DNA of 37,843 nt. Source: a virus. The DNA lies in the IMG/VR virus record IMGVR_UViG_3300021963_004842, positions 1 to 37,843 of that record; one strand, written 5' to 3'. Shown here piece by piece: positions 16,979-24,789 of the stretch. The notes under the pieces were generated by a model. It worked only from the letters and a program-made list of their open reading frames with translations. It was not told the origin of the DNA and did not search any database. How positions within the stretch are numbered: position 1 is the first letter of the stretch; each line of letters opens with the position of its first letter. The position numbers and the translations under genes were made by a program.

Positions 16979-17629
16979 ATGAAACAATTATTAAATTTAA
17001 AAAACATAGCAATTGCAGTTTTGATTGCAATAGTAGTTTTTCAACAATGTGGCGGAAATTATAAAAGAAATGCCGAAATTGTAAAAGTGGATGGTAAAAA
17101 GTATGAACTTCTTAAATACGCAATTGATACAGTTGAAATAGTTAAAACTAAAGTAGTAACTAAAAAAGGTGATGATATTTATCACGAAACAATTGTTGAG
17201 AAAGAAGTAATCATCCCAACAATCATTGATACTTTAGCATTATTAAAAGATTACTATTCAAAAGTATTATATAAGGATGTGTTAGTATTGCCTGATTCAT
17301 TAGGAACTGTAGATGTAACGGATACAATATCTCAAAATAAAATATTTGGTAGAACTTTTAATGCAAATATTAAACAAAGAATTATCAAAGAAACTACAAT
17401 TGTAAAAGAATTACCAAAAACCCAAGTATACTATGGAATTACAGGTGGATTTAATAAAGTAGATGTAGTTTCAAATTTAGGAGCTGGTGTATTGATTAAA
17501 ACCAAAGGTGATAAAATATATCAATTAGGTATAGGAGTTGCTAACAAAGTTGGAACTGATGGAACTAATGGAGTATTATCTCCATTTATTGGCGGTGGAG
17601 TGTTTTGGAAGATTAAATTTAAAAAATAA
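16979..17629 (+). CDS. Membrane-anchored protein of unknown function
   Basis: A 216-residue protein with an N-terminal hydrophobic helix NIAIAVLIAIVVFQQCGG (about 9-26), followed by charged beta-rich sequence. VEIVKTKVVTKK and IVEKEVIIPTIID look like alternating strands. The C-terminal half has beta-barrel-like, Gly-rich strands (VYYGITGGF, VLSPFIGGGVFWKIKF). The topology suggests an inner-membrane anchor with a periplasmic domain. Bacteroidota phages often carry similar anchored beta-rich proteins of unknown role, so a lysis/spanin-like or envelope-interacting role is possible. The Cys near the helix end is not preceded by a good lipobox. Its stop overlaps the terminase start (TAATG), implying coupling. 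Confidence 0.6.
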   Translation: MKQLLNLKNIAIAVLIAIVVFQQCGGNYKRNAEIVKVDGKKYELLKYAIDTVEIVKTKVVTKKGDDIYHETIVEKEVIIPTIIDTLALLKDYYSKVLYKDVLVLPDSLGTVDVTDTISQNKIFGRTFNANIKQRIIKETTIVKELPKTQVYYGITGGFNKVDVVSNLGAGVLIKTKGDKIYQLGIGVANKVGTDGTNGVLSPFIGGGVFWKIKFKK

Positions 17630-19239
17630 TGAGTGTACAGGGGCAACCTAAAAAGACACTAAAAGAAATCATCTCCGATGAGTATAAGAAGTGTGCGTTA
17701 GACCCAATATACTTTATGAAAAAGTATTGTATCATTCAACACCCTACTCGTGGAAAGATTCCGTTTCACCTATATCAGTTTCAGGAAAATTGTTTAACAG
17801 ACTTCAAAGATAATCGTTTTAATATTATTCTTAAATCTCGTCAGTTAGGTTTATCAACCTTATCTGCAGGATTTATTTTATGGAAGATGGTATTTAACCA
17901 AGACTATAACGCATTGGTTATTGCAACAAAAGTAACGGTAGCTAAAAACCTTGTAGAAAAGGTAAGAGTTATGCACGACTTACTTCCTATTTGGTTAAGA
18001 GATGGTAGTAATAGTTCAGTAGAAGATAATAAACTTTCCCTTAAATTAAAAAATGGTTCGCAAGTAAAAGCAATCGCAAGTTCTCCAGATGCAGGACGTT
18101 CGGAAGCCCTATCCTTATTAGTTGTGGATGAAGCCGCATTCATTAGAGATATTGATGATATTTGGTTATCAGCACAATCTACATTATCAACAGGTGGTTC
18201 TGCAATCGTATTATCTACTCCAAATGGTGTGGGTAATTGGTTTCATAAAATGTGGGTAGAAGGTGAGAGTGGTGCAAATGGATTTAATAATATAAATTTA
18301 CATTGGACTGTACACCCTGAAAGAAATCAGGAATGGAGAGATGGGCAAACTCGTATTTTGGGAGTAAAGGGGGCATCGCAAGAGTGTGATTGTGACTTTA
18401 TTGGTTCGGGTGATACTGTAATCGACCCAGCATTATTAACTTGGTATAAGGAAACATATGTAATGGAGCCCGTTGAAAAACGAGGTTTTGATGGAAATTT
18501 ATGGGTATGGGAACATCCCAATTATAACAGACAATATATGGTATCCGCTGACGTTGCACGTGGAGATGGAGCCGATTTTTCAACGGTACAAGTAATTGAT
18601 ATTGAAGATAGTTCACAAGTAGCTGAATATAAGGGTAAAGTTGATACAAAAGATTTTGGAAACTTCTTAGTAAGTTTAGCAACTGAATATAATAATGCAT
18701 TATTAGTAGTAGAAAACTCAAATGTAGGTTGGGCAACGATTCAACAAATCATTAATAGAGGATACCCAAATCTATTCTATATGAGTAATGATTTAAAATA
18801 TATTGACACCGAAAGGCAGATGAGTAATAAATTTTATAGAGATGAAAAGCAAATGGTTGCAGGATTTTCTACAACAACCAAAACTCGTCCTCTTATCATA
18901 TCAGCATTAGATACATATATGAAGGATAAAGATATTTTAATTCGTTCTAGTAGATTAATAGATGAGTTATTTACCTTTATATGGAATGGTGGTAAAGCTG
19001 AAGCAATGAAGGGATACAATGATGACTTAACAATGGCATTAGGTATTGGATTATGGGTTCGTAATACAGCATTAAGATTAAGACAAGAAGGTATTGATTT
19101 GACTAAGAGTATGTTGAACTCAACTACTATACAAAATGATACAGGCGTTTATGCTGCAAATTGGCAAAATCAACGTAATCCATATGAAATGCAAATAGGA
19201 AAAGGTGAAGTTGAAAACTTAACTTGGTTGCTAAAGTAA
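17629..19239 (+). CDS. 17: Terminase large subunit (gp17-like)
   Basis: A 536-residue DNA-packaging motor. In the N-terminal ATPase domain the P-loop region is LKSRQLGLST (68-77), a deviant Walker A lacking the usual GKT lysine but with Lys69 and Arg71 just upstream. Walker B is LLVVDEAAF (163-171), with the catalytic Glu168. The coupling motif is VLSTPNG (194-200). The C-terminal RNase H-like nuclease has Asp308 in SADVARGD, Glu362 in VVENSN and Asp465/466 in DDLTMALG. This fits T4 gp17 (610 aa) though slightly shorter. It is preceded by a coupled membrane protein and followed by a module polyprotein. It docks on the portal encoded at 20775. Confidence 0.95.
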   Translation: MSVQGQPKKTLKEIISDEYKKCALDPIYFMKKYCIIQHPTRGKIPFHLYQFQENCLTDFKDNRFNIILKSRQLGLSTLSAGFILWKMVFNQDYNALVIATKVTVAKNLVEKVRVMHDLLPIWLRDGSNSSVEDNKLSLKLKNGSQVKAIASSPDAGRSEALSLLVVDEAAFIRDIDDIWLSAQSTLSTGGSAIVLSTPNGVGNWFHKMWVEGESGANGFNNINLHWTVHPERNQEWRDGQTRILGVKGASQECDCDFIGSGDTVIDPALLTWYKETYVMEPVEKRGFDGNLWVWEHPNYNRQYMVSADVARGDGADFSTVQVIDIEDSSQVAEYKGKVDTKDFGNFLVSLATEYNNALLVVENSNVGWATIQQIINRGYPNLFYMSNDLKYIDTERQMSNKFYRDEKQMVAGFSTTTKTRPLIISALDTYMKDKDILIRSSRLIDELFTFIWNGGKAEAMKGYNDDLTMALGIGLWVRNTALRLRQEGIDLTKSMLNSTTIQNDTGVYAANWQNQRNPYEMQIGKGEVENLTWLLK

Positions 19240-19246
19240 TTTTTTT

Positions 19247-19256
19247 ATATTTATAT
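19247..19256 (+). promoter_or_regulatory. ATATTTATAT promoter-like element
   Basis: ATATTTATAT after a T-run lies 16 nt upstream of the ATG at 19273. Same core as at 11015, 22520 and 30311, all at a short fixed distance from a start codon. Confidence 0.45.
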
Positions 19257-19272
19257 GTTGAAACTCTTATAA

Positions 19273-20718
19273 ATGAACGAAGATTTAGATAAATGGTTTA
19301 AAGAAAAATGGGTAAACATCGGCAAAAAAGTTGATGGCAAACACCCACCATGTGGAACTTCGGGAGAAAAAAGAGGTTATGCAAAATGTGTTCCCGCCGC
19401 AAAAGCTGCCGGAATGAGTAAAAAAGAAAAAGAAAGTGCAACTCAAAGAAAAAGAGCTGCACAAAATGATGCAGGAAGAGGTGGTAAAGATAGTAGTGGA
19501 CAAGGTAAGAAACCAATAAATGTTTCTACTAAACCAAAAAATGAAGAGTGGAGTGATAAATATAAAAGTAGTATAGATTGTAATAATCCAAAAGGTTTCT
19601 CTCAAAAGGCACATTGTCAAGGAAAGAAAAAAAATGAAAATATGAATATAGAAGAAAGACTAAATTTATTTTTAGAAAAGAATTGTCCAACTGACCCAGG
19701 TAAGTGGTCTGCATCTAAAGCAGCCGCAAAATCTAAATTTGATGTATATCCATCAGCATACGCAAATGGATGGGCTGCAAAAAATTATAAAGGTAAAGGT
19801 GGTGGATGGAAAACTTGTAGTGAAAATGTAGTAAACGAAGATAATACAGCATTTGAAACATTAATGTTAATTAGAAATTTAGAACAAACAAATAAACTAT
19901 TAGCACAAGACCTTAAAACAAGCAAACGATTACCTAACGATAAAAAAGAAAATATCAAAAAATCTATTGTAGTAAATCAAGGTTTAATAAATTACTATAA
20001 AGAAACCTATAAAAATCTTAAAAATAACGAATCAGTAAACGAAGCACCAATTCCTATCAAAGATGGTAAATATCATTTTTATTATAAAGATGGTGTAGGA
20101 TATTTAGAATTTAATGGTAAAAAAATATCTTCGGGTGATTATGATATGGAAGATGGTAGTAATTCATATTGGATGAGTCATTCTTCTTTTAAAGGAAGTC
20201 AAAAAGCATTTAAAACAGGTAAAGATATAGTAAACTATTTTAAATCAAAAAAAATTACAACCGAATCAGTAAACGAAGCTTGCTGGGATGGATATAAACA
20301 AGTTGGTGGTAAAATGAAAAATGGCAAGATGGTGCCAAATTGTGTTCCTATAAAAGAAAATCATATAGATACAGATTATGATGAATTGGATGTAGAACCA
20401 GAAGAAATTGAAGATTTTATTGAATTTTTAAAAGCATATAAAAACACTTTAGCTGAAGCCAATTGTGGTTGTGTTTATGAAGCTGAATATCAGGGTAGAG
20501 AAGTTAAGTTGGGTAAACCAATGCAAGGTGATGTTAAGAAATTCAAAGTGTATGTAAAAAATCCTGCAGGCAAGGTAGTTAAGGTAAACTTTGGCCAAAA
20601 AGGAATGAAAATTAGAAAATCAAACCCCGCTGCTAGAAAATCATTTAGAGCAAGAATGAATTGTGATAACCCAGGTCCAAGAACAAAAGCAAACTATTGG
20701 AGTTGTAGAAAATGGTAA
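19273..20718 (+). CDS. Modular prohead polyprotein built from small Cys/Lys-rich phage modules
   Basis: A 481-residue protein made of small units. Residues 1-90 resemble a DUF5872-like module (KWFKEKWVNIG, GYAKCVPAAKAA). Residues 100-121 carry DCNNPKGFSQKAHCQGKKK. Residues 138-182 carry CPTDPGKWSASKAAAK and FDVYPSAYANGWAAK. Residues 190-252 are helical, 258-329 beta-rich, 336-361 carry CWDGYKQ...VPNCVP, and 406-481 are a basic module ending NCDNPGPRTK-YWSC. Units are separated by ENVVNE (184-189) and ESVNE (253-257, 331-335), which look like prohead-protease sites. These modules recur in T4-like phages as separate units (from memory). It is probably cleaved into basic peptides packaged with DNA, like T4 internal proteins. 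This is inference. Confidence 0.7.
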   Translation: MNEDLDKWFKEKWVNIGKKVDGKHPPCGTSGEKRGYAKCVPAAKAAGMSKKEKESATQRKRAAQNDAGRGGKDSSGQGKKPINVSTKPKNEEWSDKYKSSIDCNNPKGFSQKAHCQGKKKNENMNIEERLNLFLEKNCPTDPGKWSASKAAAKSKFDVYPSAYANGWAAKNYKGKGGGWKTCSENVVNEDNTAFETLMLIRNLEQTNKLLAQDLKTSKRLPNDKKENIKKSIVVNQGLINYYKETYKNLKNNESVNEAPIPIKDGKYHFYYKDGVGYLEFNGKKISSGDYDMEDGSNSYWMSHSSFKGSQKAFKTGKDIVNYFKSKKITTESVNEACWDGYKQVGGKMKNGKMVPNCVPIKENHIDTDYDELDVEPEEIEDFIEFLKAYKNTLAEANCGCVYEAEYQGREVKLGKPMQGDVKKFKVYVKNPAGKVVKVNFGQKGMKIRKSNPAARKSFRARMNCDNPGPRTKANYWSCRKW

Positions 20719-20722
20719 TTAA

Positions 20723-20754
20723 TTTGTTAATATCAAATAAATTCCATATCTTTG
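20723..20754 (+). promoter_or_regulatory. Bacteroidota-type promoter upstream of the portal gene
   Basis: TTTG at 20723-20726 and TATCTTTG at 20747-20754 are separated by 20 nt. This matches the Bacteroidota sigma-ABfr consensus of a -33 TTTG and a -7 TAnnTTTG box. The portal ATG at 20775 lies 20 nt downstream, giving a short leader. Such promoters are recognised by the host primary sigma factor. Confidence 0.6.
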
Positions 20755-20774
20755 AATTAAAATATAAAATATAA

Positions 20775-22502
20775 ATGGCAGCAGATAAATCATTTTTCGG
20801 TAGGTTACAAAAACTATTTTCAACCAATACAATAGTCCGTAAAACAAAACAAGGTATCAAAGTAATCGATACCGATGAGTATCAAGGATTAACAACAAAT
20901 TTAATAGATAGGTACACTCGTATGAAAACTCCACAATATAGTGGTGGTTTGATAGAATCTGCAATGGCTTATCAACAAGTTAGAATTGATTTGTTTAGAG
21001 ATTACGATGGAATGGATAATGACCCAATTTTATCATCAGCATTAGATATTTACGCAGATGAATCAACTGTGAAGAATGAAATGGGGGATGTACTTAAAAT
21101 AAATTGTGCAAACGAAAATACAAAAGAAATTCTTAGAAATCTTTTTTATGATATTTTAAATATTGAATTTAATTTATGGCCTTGGTCCAGAAACTTAGTA
21201 AAATATGGTGATTTCTTTTTACATTTAGAAATAGCTGAAGAATTAGGTATTGTAGGTGTACAACCTCTATCAACATATGAAACTTCGAGAGTTGAAGGAT
21301 TTGACCAACAAAATCCACAACGAGTTAAATTTGTATATGCACCATATCAGAATCCAAATAGTGCAGTAGTAACCGCTACTTCTAAAAGAGAATTTGAAAA
21401 CTATGAAATAGCTCACTTCCGTTTATATTCAGATTCAAACTTCTTACCATATGGTAAATCAATGCTTGAAGGTGGTAGACGAGTTTGGAAACAATTAACC
21501 CTAATGGAAGATGCGATGTTAATCCATCGTATTATGAGAGCCCCTGAAAAGAGAATATTTAAAGTAGATGTTGGTAATATACCACCAGCAGAAGTTGATA
21601 ACTATATGCAAAAAATTATCAATTCATCTAAAAAAGTTCCTTTCTTAGACCAAGCTACAGGTGAATATAACTTAAAATATAACATTCAAAACTTAATTGA
21701 AGATTATTATATGCCAGTTCGTGGTAGTGATAATGGAACTTCGATTGATACCTTAAAAGGTTTGGAATATAATATGATTGATGATATCAATTACTTAAAA
21801 GGTAAGATGATGGCAGCATTAAAAATACCAAAAGCATTTTTAGGATACGAAGAAGATATTAGTGGTAAGGCTACATTGGCGGCACAAGATATTCGTTTTG
21901 CAAAAACAATAGAAAGAATTCAGAAAGTATTAGTATCAGAATTAACTAAAATAGCAATCGTTCACTTATATGCACAGGGATTAGATAGTGAGGATGAATT
22001 GGATTTCCAATTAGAATTAACAATACCATCTAAAATTTATGAGCAAGAAAAAGTTGAATTATATACATCTAAGATAGCATTAATTACACAAATGCAACAA
22101 ACTAAGATGTTTTCTAAAAAGTGGATGTATGATGCTATTATGGATATGACTCCTGAAGAGCAAGATGAATTAACAGTGGATGTTATTGAAGATACTAAAC
22201 AAACATTCCGTTTAACATCAATTGAAACTCAAGGTGTTGACCCGGCAAAAGAAACCGGAACGGAAGAACCAACCAATGTGGAAGAAGAAATTCAAAAAAT
22301 AAAAGAAGAATTAGAGGAAGATGGAAAAGTTGGTAGACCAAAAGACCCGATTAGATATGGTAAGGATGACCATCATTTAGGAAGAGACCCATTAGGAATT
22401 AAAACTTTAAAGCAAAAAGCTCAAAGAGAATCTAAGGAAATATTTAAAGATATGTTAGGTAATAAAAAGACTATTTTGATGGAAGATTTACATAAAAAGT
22501 AA
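20775..22502 (+). CDS. 20: Portal vertex protein (gp20-like)
   Basis: A 575-residue T4-type portal. Characteristic segments are MDNDPILSSALDIYADEST (about 77-95), the LWPWSRNLVKYGDFFLHLE region, LPYGKSMLEGGRRVWKQL and the long helical crown before FLGYEEDISGKATLAAQDIRFA. The C-terminus has the acidic linker EEEIQKIKEELEEDGK and the common KDDHHLGRDPLG motif. It forms the dodecameric ring at the packaging vertex that holds the terminase and later the neck. Size is close to T4 gp20 (524 aa) with a longer tail. A host-type promoter lies just upstream, and the prohead-core genes follow in the same direction. Confidence 0.92.
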   Translation: MAADKSFFGRLQKLFSTNTIVRKTKQGIKVIDTDEYQGLTTNLIDRYTRMKTPQYSGGLIESAMAYQQVRIDLFRDYDGMDNDPILSSALDIYADESTVKNEMGDVLKINCANENTKEILRNLFYDILNIEFNLWPWSRNLVKYGDFFLHLEIAEELGIVGVQPLSTYETSRVEGFDQQNPQRVKFVYAPYQNPNSAVVTATSKREFENYEIAHFRLYSDSNFLPYGKSMLEGGRRVWKQLTLMEDAMLIHRIMRAPEKRIFKVDVGNIPPAEVDNYMQKIINSSKKVPFLDQATGEYNLKYNIQNLIEDYYMPVRGSDNGTSIDTLKGLEYNMIDDINYLKGKMMAALKIPKAFLGYEEDISGKATLAAQDIRFAKTIERIQKVLVSELTKIAIVHLYAQGLDSEDELDFQLELTIPSKIYEQEKVELYTSKIALITQMQQTKMFSKKWMYDAIMDMTPEEQDELTVDVIEDTKQTFRLTSIETQGVDPAKETGTEEPTNVEEEIQKIKEELEEDGKVGRPKDPIRYGKDDHHLGRDPLGIKTLKQKAQRESKEIFKDMLGNKKTILMEDLHKK

Positions 22503-22519
22503 TAATCCACAATAAACAT

Positions 22520-22529
22520 ATATTTATAT
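22520..22529 (+). promoter_or_regulatory. ATATTTATAT promoter-like element
   Basis: ATATTTATAT in the 46-nt gap after the portal gene, 19 nt upstream of the ATG at 22549. It belongs to the repeated element set described at 11015. Confidence 0.45.
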
Positions 22530-22548
22530 CAGAGAAATTATACAATTA

Positions 22549-23424
22549 ATGAAAAATATTAAGCACTCTAAATTTAAAAACACCGGATTCATTTTTGAAT
22601 TGCTAGTTAGGCAGATTACATCTGAAATCATGTCTGGCAAAGAAAATTCAAAAGCTGAAAAGATATTAAAAGAATATTTTTCAGGTAAAAAAGAGCTTTC
22701 AAAGGAATTGAAATTATATCAGTATTTGATTAATGAAAAATATAATTCAGAAAACAAAGCTGAAAAATTCGTTGAAACCGTATGTGAAGCCCGTAAAAGA
22801 TTAGATGAGCAAAAGCTTATGAAGGAAAAATATAATTTAATAAAAGAGATAAAAGAAGCTTATGATATAGATGAGTTTACTAAATCTTCAATTTCAAATT
22901 ATAAAAATTTGGCTTCTATTTATAAAATATTTGAAGCAACTGTTACAAAAGAATCATTTGAACCAAAAGATATCGTTAATTCTAAATTTACTGTTGTTGA
23001 GAATATGATTAACTCTTCAATTGAAAATAAAGATAAAAAATTAAATGATAGAGTTTTTGAAGAATATAAAAAGCAAGATGAGGAAGTTAGAATGCTATCA
23101 TACAAAATGTTAGTAGAAAACTTTAATAAAAAATACAACAACTTATCAGCTGGACAAAAGAATTTACTTAAAGAGTATATTAATAATATTAATAATACAG
23201 GTAAATTAAAAGAATATGTTAATGAAGAGGTTAATACTCTATCTGAAGGATTAAAAGAAGTTGGTTCTAAAATTTCTGATAAAGTTACAAAAATTAAATT
23301 AGCAGAAACAATTGCAAATATTAGAAAAATTAAATCAGTTAAGAAATTAAGAGAATCTCATTTGTCTGCATTAATGATGAGCTACGAATTATTAAAAGAA
23401 TTAAAAGAAAGTTTAAATAAATAA
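22549..23424 (+). CDS. Conserved prohead-region helical protein
   Basis: A 291-residue, Lys/Glu-rich, almost all-helical protein. The N-terminus MKNIKHSKFKNTGFIFELL with VRQITSEIMSGK resembles a conserved protein found between gp20 and gp21 in marine T4-like phages (from memory). A possible processing site YVNE then LSE lies near residues 225-233. The C-terminal stretch (IANIRKIKSVKKLRESHLSALMMSYELLKEL) is also typical. By position it could play the part of the T4 core proteins gp67/gp68, but I cannot show homology. It is 2 nt from the next gene. Confidence 0.55.
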   Translation: MKNIKHSKFKNTGFIFELLVRQITSEIMSGKENSKAEKILKEYFSGKKELSKELKLYQYLINEKYNSENKAEKFVETVCEARKRLDEQKLMKEKYNLIKEIKEAYDIDEFTKSSISNYKNLASIYKIFEATVTKESFEPKDIVNSKFTVVENMINSSIENKDKKLNDRVFEEYKKQDEEVRMLSYKMLVENFNKKYNNLSAGQKNLLKEYINNINNTGKLKEYVNEEVNTLSEGLKEVGSKISDKVTKIKLAETIANIRKIKSVKKLRESHLSALMMSYELLKELKESLNK

Positions 23425-23426
23425 AA

Positions 23427-23696
23427 ATGACAAATTATAGAATTTTTAACGCAAAAGAATATACAGCAGGACAATCTGGTTCATTAGAAAGAGTATGGGG
23501 AGTAATGAGAGGTTCGGCAATTTGTTCAGGTTCAATAACATTGGAAGGTGTTGTTGATAATAACCTAAGTGGTACAATCGCACAAACAAATAACCATACT
23601 ACTTTAAAATTAGAACACTTAACAGTAGGAGAGCCAGTTCCTTGTTATGTTAGAAGCATTACAGTAACATCTGGTAATGCATATTTATTAGCATAA
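23427..23696 (+). CDS. Small beta-rich structural protein
   Basis: An 89-residue protein of alternating polar and hydrophobic residues (CSGSITLEGVV, TLKLEHLTVGEPVPCYVRSITVTSG, YLLA). The pattern suggests a small beta sandwich. No catalytic motif or signal peptide is seen. It lies between two prohead-core genes, 2 nt after the first and 11 nt before the second, so it is probably a virion component such as a decoration or spike-like protein. Family not recognised. Confidence 0.5.
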   Translation: MTNYRIFNAKEYTAGQSGSLERVWGVMRGSAICSGSITLEGVVDNNLSGTIAQTNNHTTLKLEHLTVGEPVPCYVRSITVTSGNAYLLA

Positions 23697-23707
23697 TAAA
23701 GAAAAAA

Positions 23708-24475
23708 ATGCCAGCACAATCCAAAGCACAACAAAAATTTATGGGAATGGTTCATGCTACTCAAAAGGGTGATATGGAATCTCCATCTCCAGAAGTTAGT
23801 AAAGCAGCAGACTCAATGAGTGATAAAGATGCTAAAGATTTTGCATCAACATCTCATAAAGGGTTGCCTGATAAAATAAAAGAAATGGTATTGGCTGAAT
23901 TACGTTCAGTAAGAGCCATTCAAACGGATTACGCTAAAACCTTAGATGCTATTCAGCAAAACTTAGAAGGATATAAAAAATCTAAAGGAACTCCAAACGA
24001 AAATCAATATGTACAAAAACTTAAAGCACTAACTGCACAAAAGAAAAAACTTTCCGCAGAATTAGATGCAAAAGTTAGTGGTATGTATAAAGATGCTGAA
24101 TTAAAAGTTGATGAAATGAGTACTTCAGCAGCAGCCGGTCCATATAATACACCATTTGCGTTTGGTAAAGGTGAAGATGAAAAATCAAAAGGTAAAAGAC
24201 AAGCTGATTTAACAGGATATTCAGTAGTTAAAGAAAATCGTTGGTTAGAATTAAAAAGAGATGAATCAACTGCACAATCTAAGATTGGTAGAGGTATATC
24301 TAATATCAATAAACAATTAGCAGAAATGGAAAGATTTCTCAATTGGTATGGTAAAATTAAGAACGAAAGTGGAGTAGATAATAAAAGCTATTGGAAAAGA
24401 ACAAATAGTCATATTTATAGTATAAAGGAACGATTACTAAAATTAGACCAAAAAATAAGACAAATTTCAGAATAA
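23708..24475 (+). CDS. DUF3008-type modular prohead protein
   Basis: A 255-residue modular protein. Residues 1-60 fit the DUF3008 pattern: MPAQSKAQQKFMGMVHA then GDMESPSPEV, SMSDKDAKDFAST, HKGLPDK. A helical segment (65-135) follows. VDEMSTSAAAGPYNTPFAF (about 136-154) is another small module seen in phage virion proteins. The C-terminal 75 residues are a helical bundle ending LDQKIRQISE. VDEM and LAEL are possible (V/L)xE protease sites. Its final stop overlaps the next start (TAATGA), indicating coupling. Most likely an internal or core protein processed in the prohead; individual functions unknown. Confidence 0.6.
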   Translation: MPAQSKAQQKFMGMVHATQKGDMESPSPEVSKAADSMSDKDAKDFASTSHKGLPDKIKEMVLAELRSVRAIQTDYAKTLDAIQQNLEGYKKSKGTPNENQYVQKLKALTAQKKKLSAELDAKVSGMYKDAELKVDEMSTSAAAGPYNTPFAFGKGEDEKSKGKRQADLTGYSVVKENRWLELKRDESTAQSKIGRGISNINKQLAEMERFLNWYGKIKNESGVDNKSYWKRTNSHIYSIKERLLKLDQKIRQISE

Positions 24476-24789
24476 TGAAAATAGCTCAATTAAAAGAACT
24501 TGTTAAGCAAGTAGTGAAAGAAGAACACGAATATCAACAATTGTTTAAACATATGTTAGATAAGAGTAGCAAAGATATTCCATCTATGAGTGATGATGAG
24601 AAGAAGAAATTCTTTAATGCAGTAGATACGGCATATAAAGCAAAATCAGAAGGTAGATTAAGAGGATACAACGAAGCAGAACTAACAGCAGGACAAAAGA
24701 AAATTGATACTGATGGTGATGGTGAGATTGAAGGTTCAGATTTAGCAGCACTAAGAGCTAAAAATGAAGGAGCCAAAAAAAAAAAGTAG
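24475..24789 (+). CDS. EF-hand module protein; zero-frame product of a probable -1 frameshift gene
   Basis: A 104-residue zero-frame product. Residues 1-55 are helical (KIAQLKELVKQVVKEE, DDEKKKFFNAVD). Residues 78-89 form a canonical EF-hand calcium loop (D78, D80, D82, G83, I85, D89). The gene ends in an 11-A run followed by G and then TAG. The heptamer A AAA AAG at 24780-24786 and an AAGGAG at 24767-24772 fit a -1 frameshift that would fuse this protein to the downstream membrane/helical region, giving about 243 residues. It overlaps the preceding stop by 1 nt. See the linked entries at 24780 and 24786. Confidence 0.65.
   Translation: MKIAQLKELVKQVVKEEHEYQQLFKHMLDKSSKDIPSMSDDEKKKFFNAVDTAYKAKSEGRLRGYNEAELTAGQKKIDTDGDGEIEGSDLAALRAKNEGAKKKK
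24767..24786 (+). other. Probable -1 ribosomal frameshift signal
   Basis: An SD-like AAGGAG (24767-24772) lies 7 nt before A AAA AAG (24780-24786), the slippery heptamer used in E. coli dnaX, in the correct zero-frame register (AAA AAG then TAG). Backward slip by one base continues into a frame that is open until 25205. Transcriptional slippage on the 11-A run is an alternative; so is a homopolymer sequencing error. Confidence 0.6.

Noticed and set aside
19285-19620. 111-codon Phe/Thr/Ser-rich minus-strand frame
   Set aside because: Low-complexity antisense of the Lys-rich polyprotein; no start context and no operon partner on that strand.
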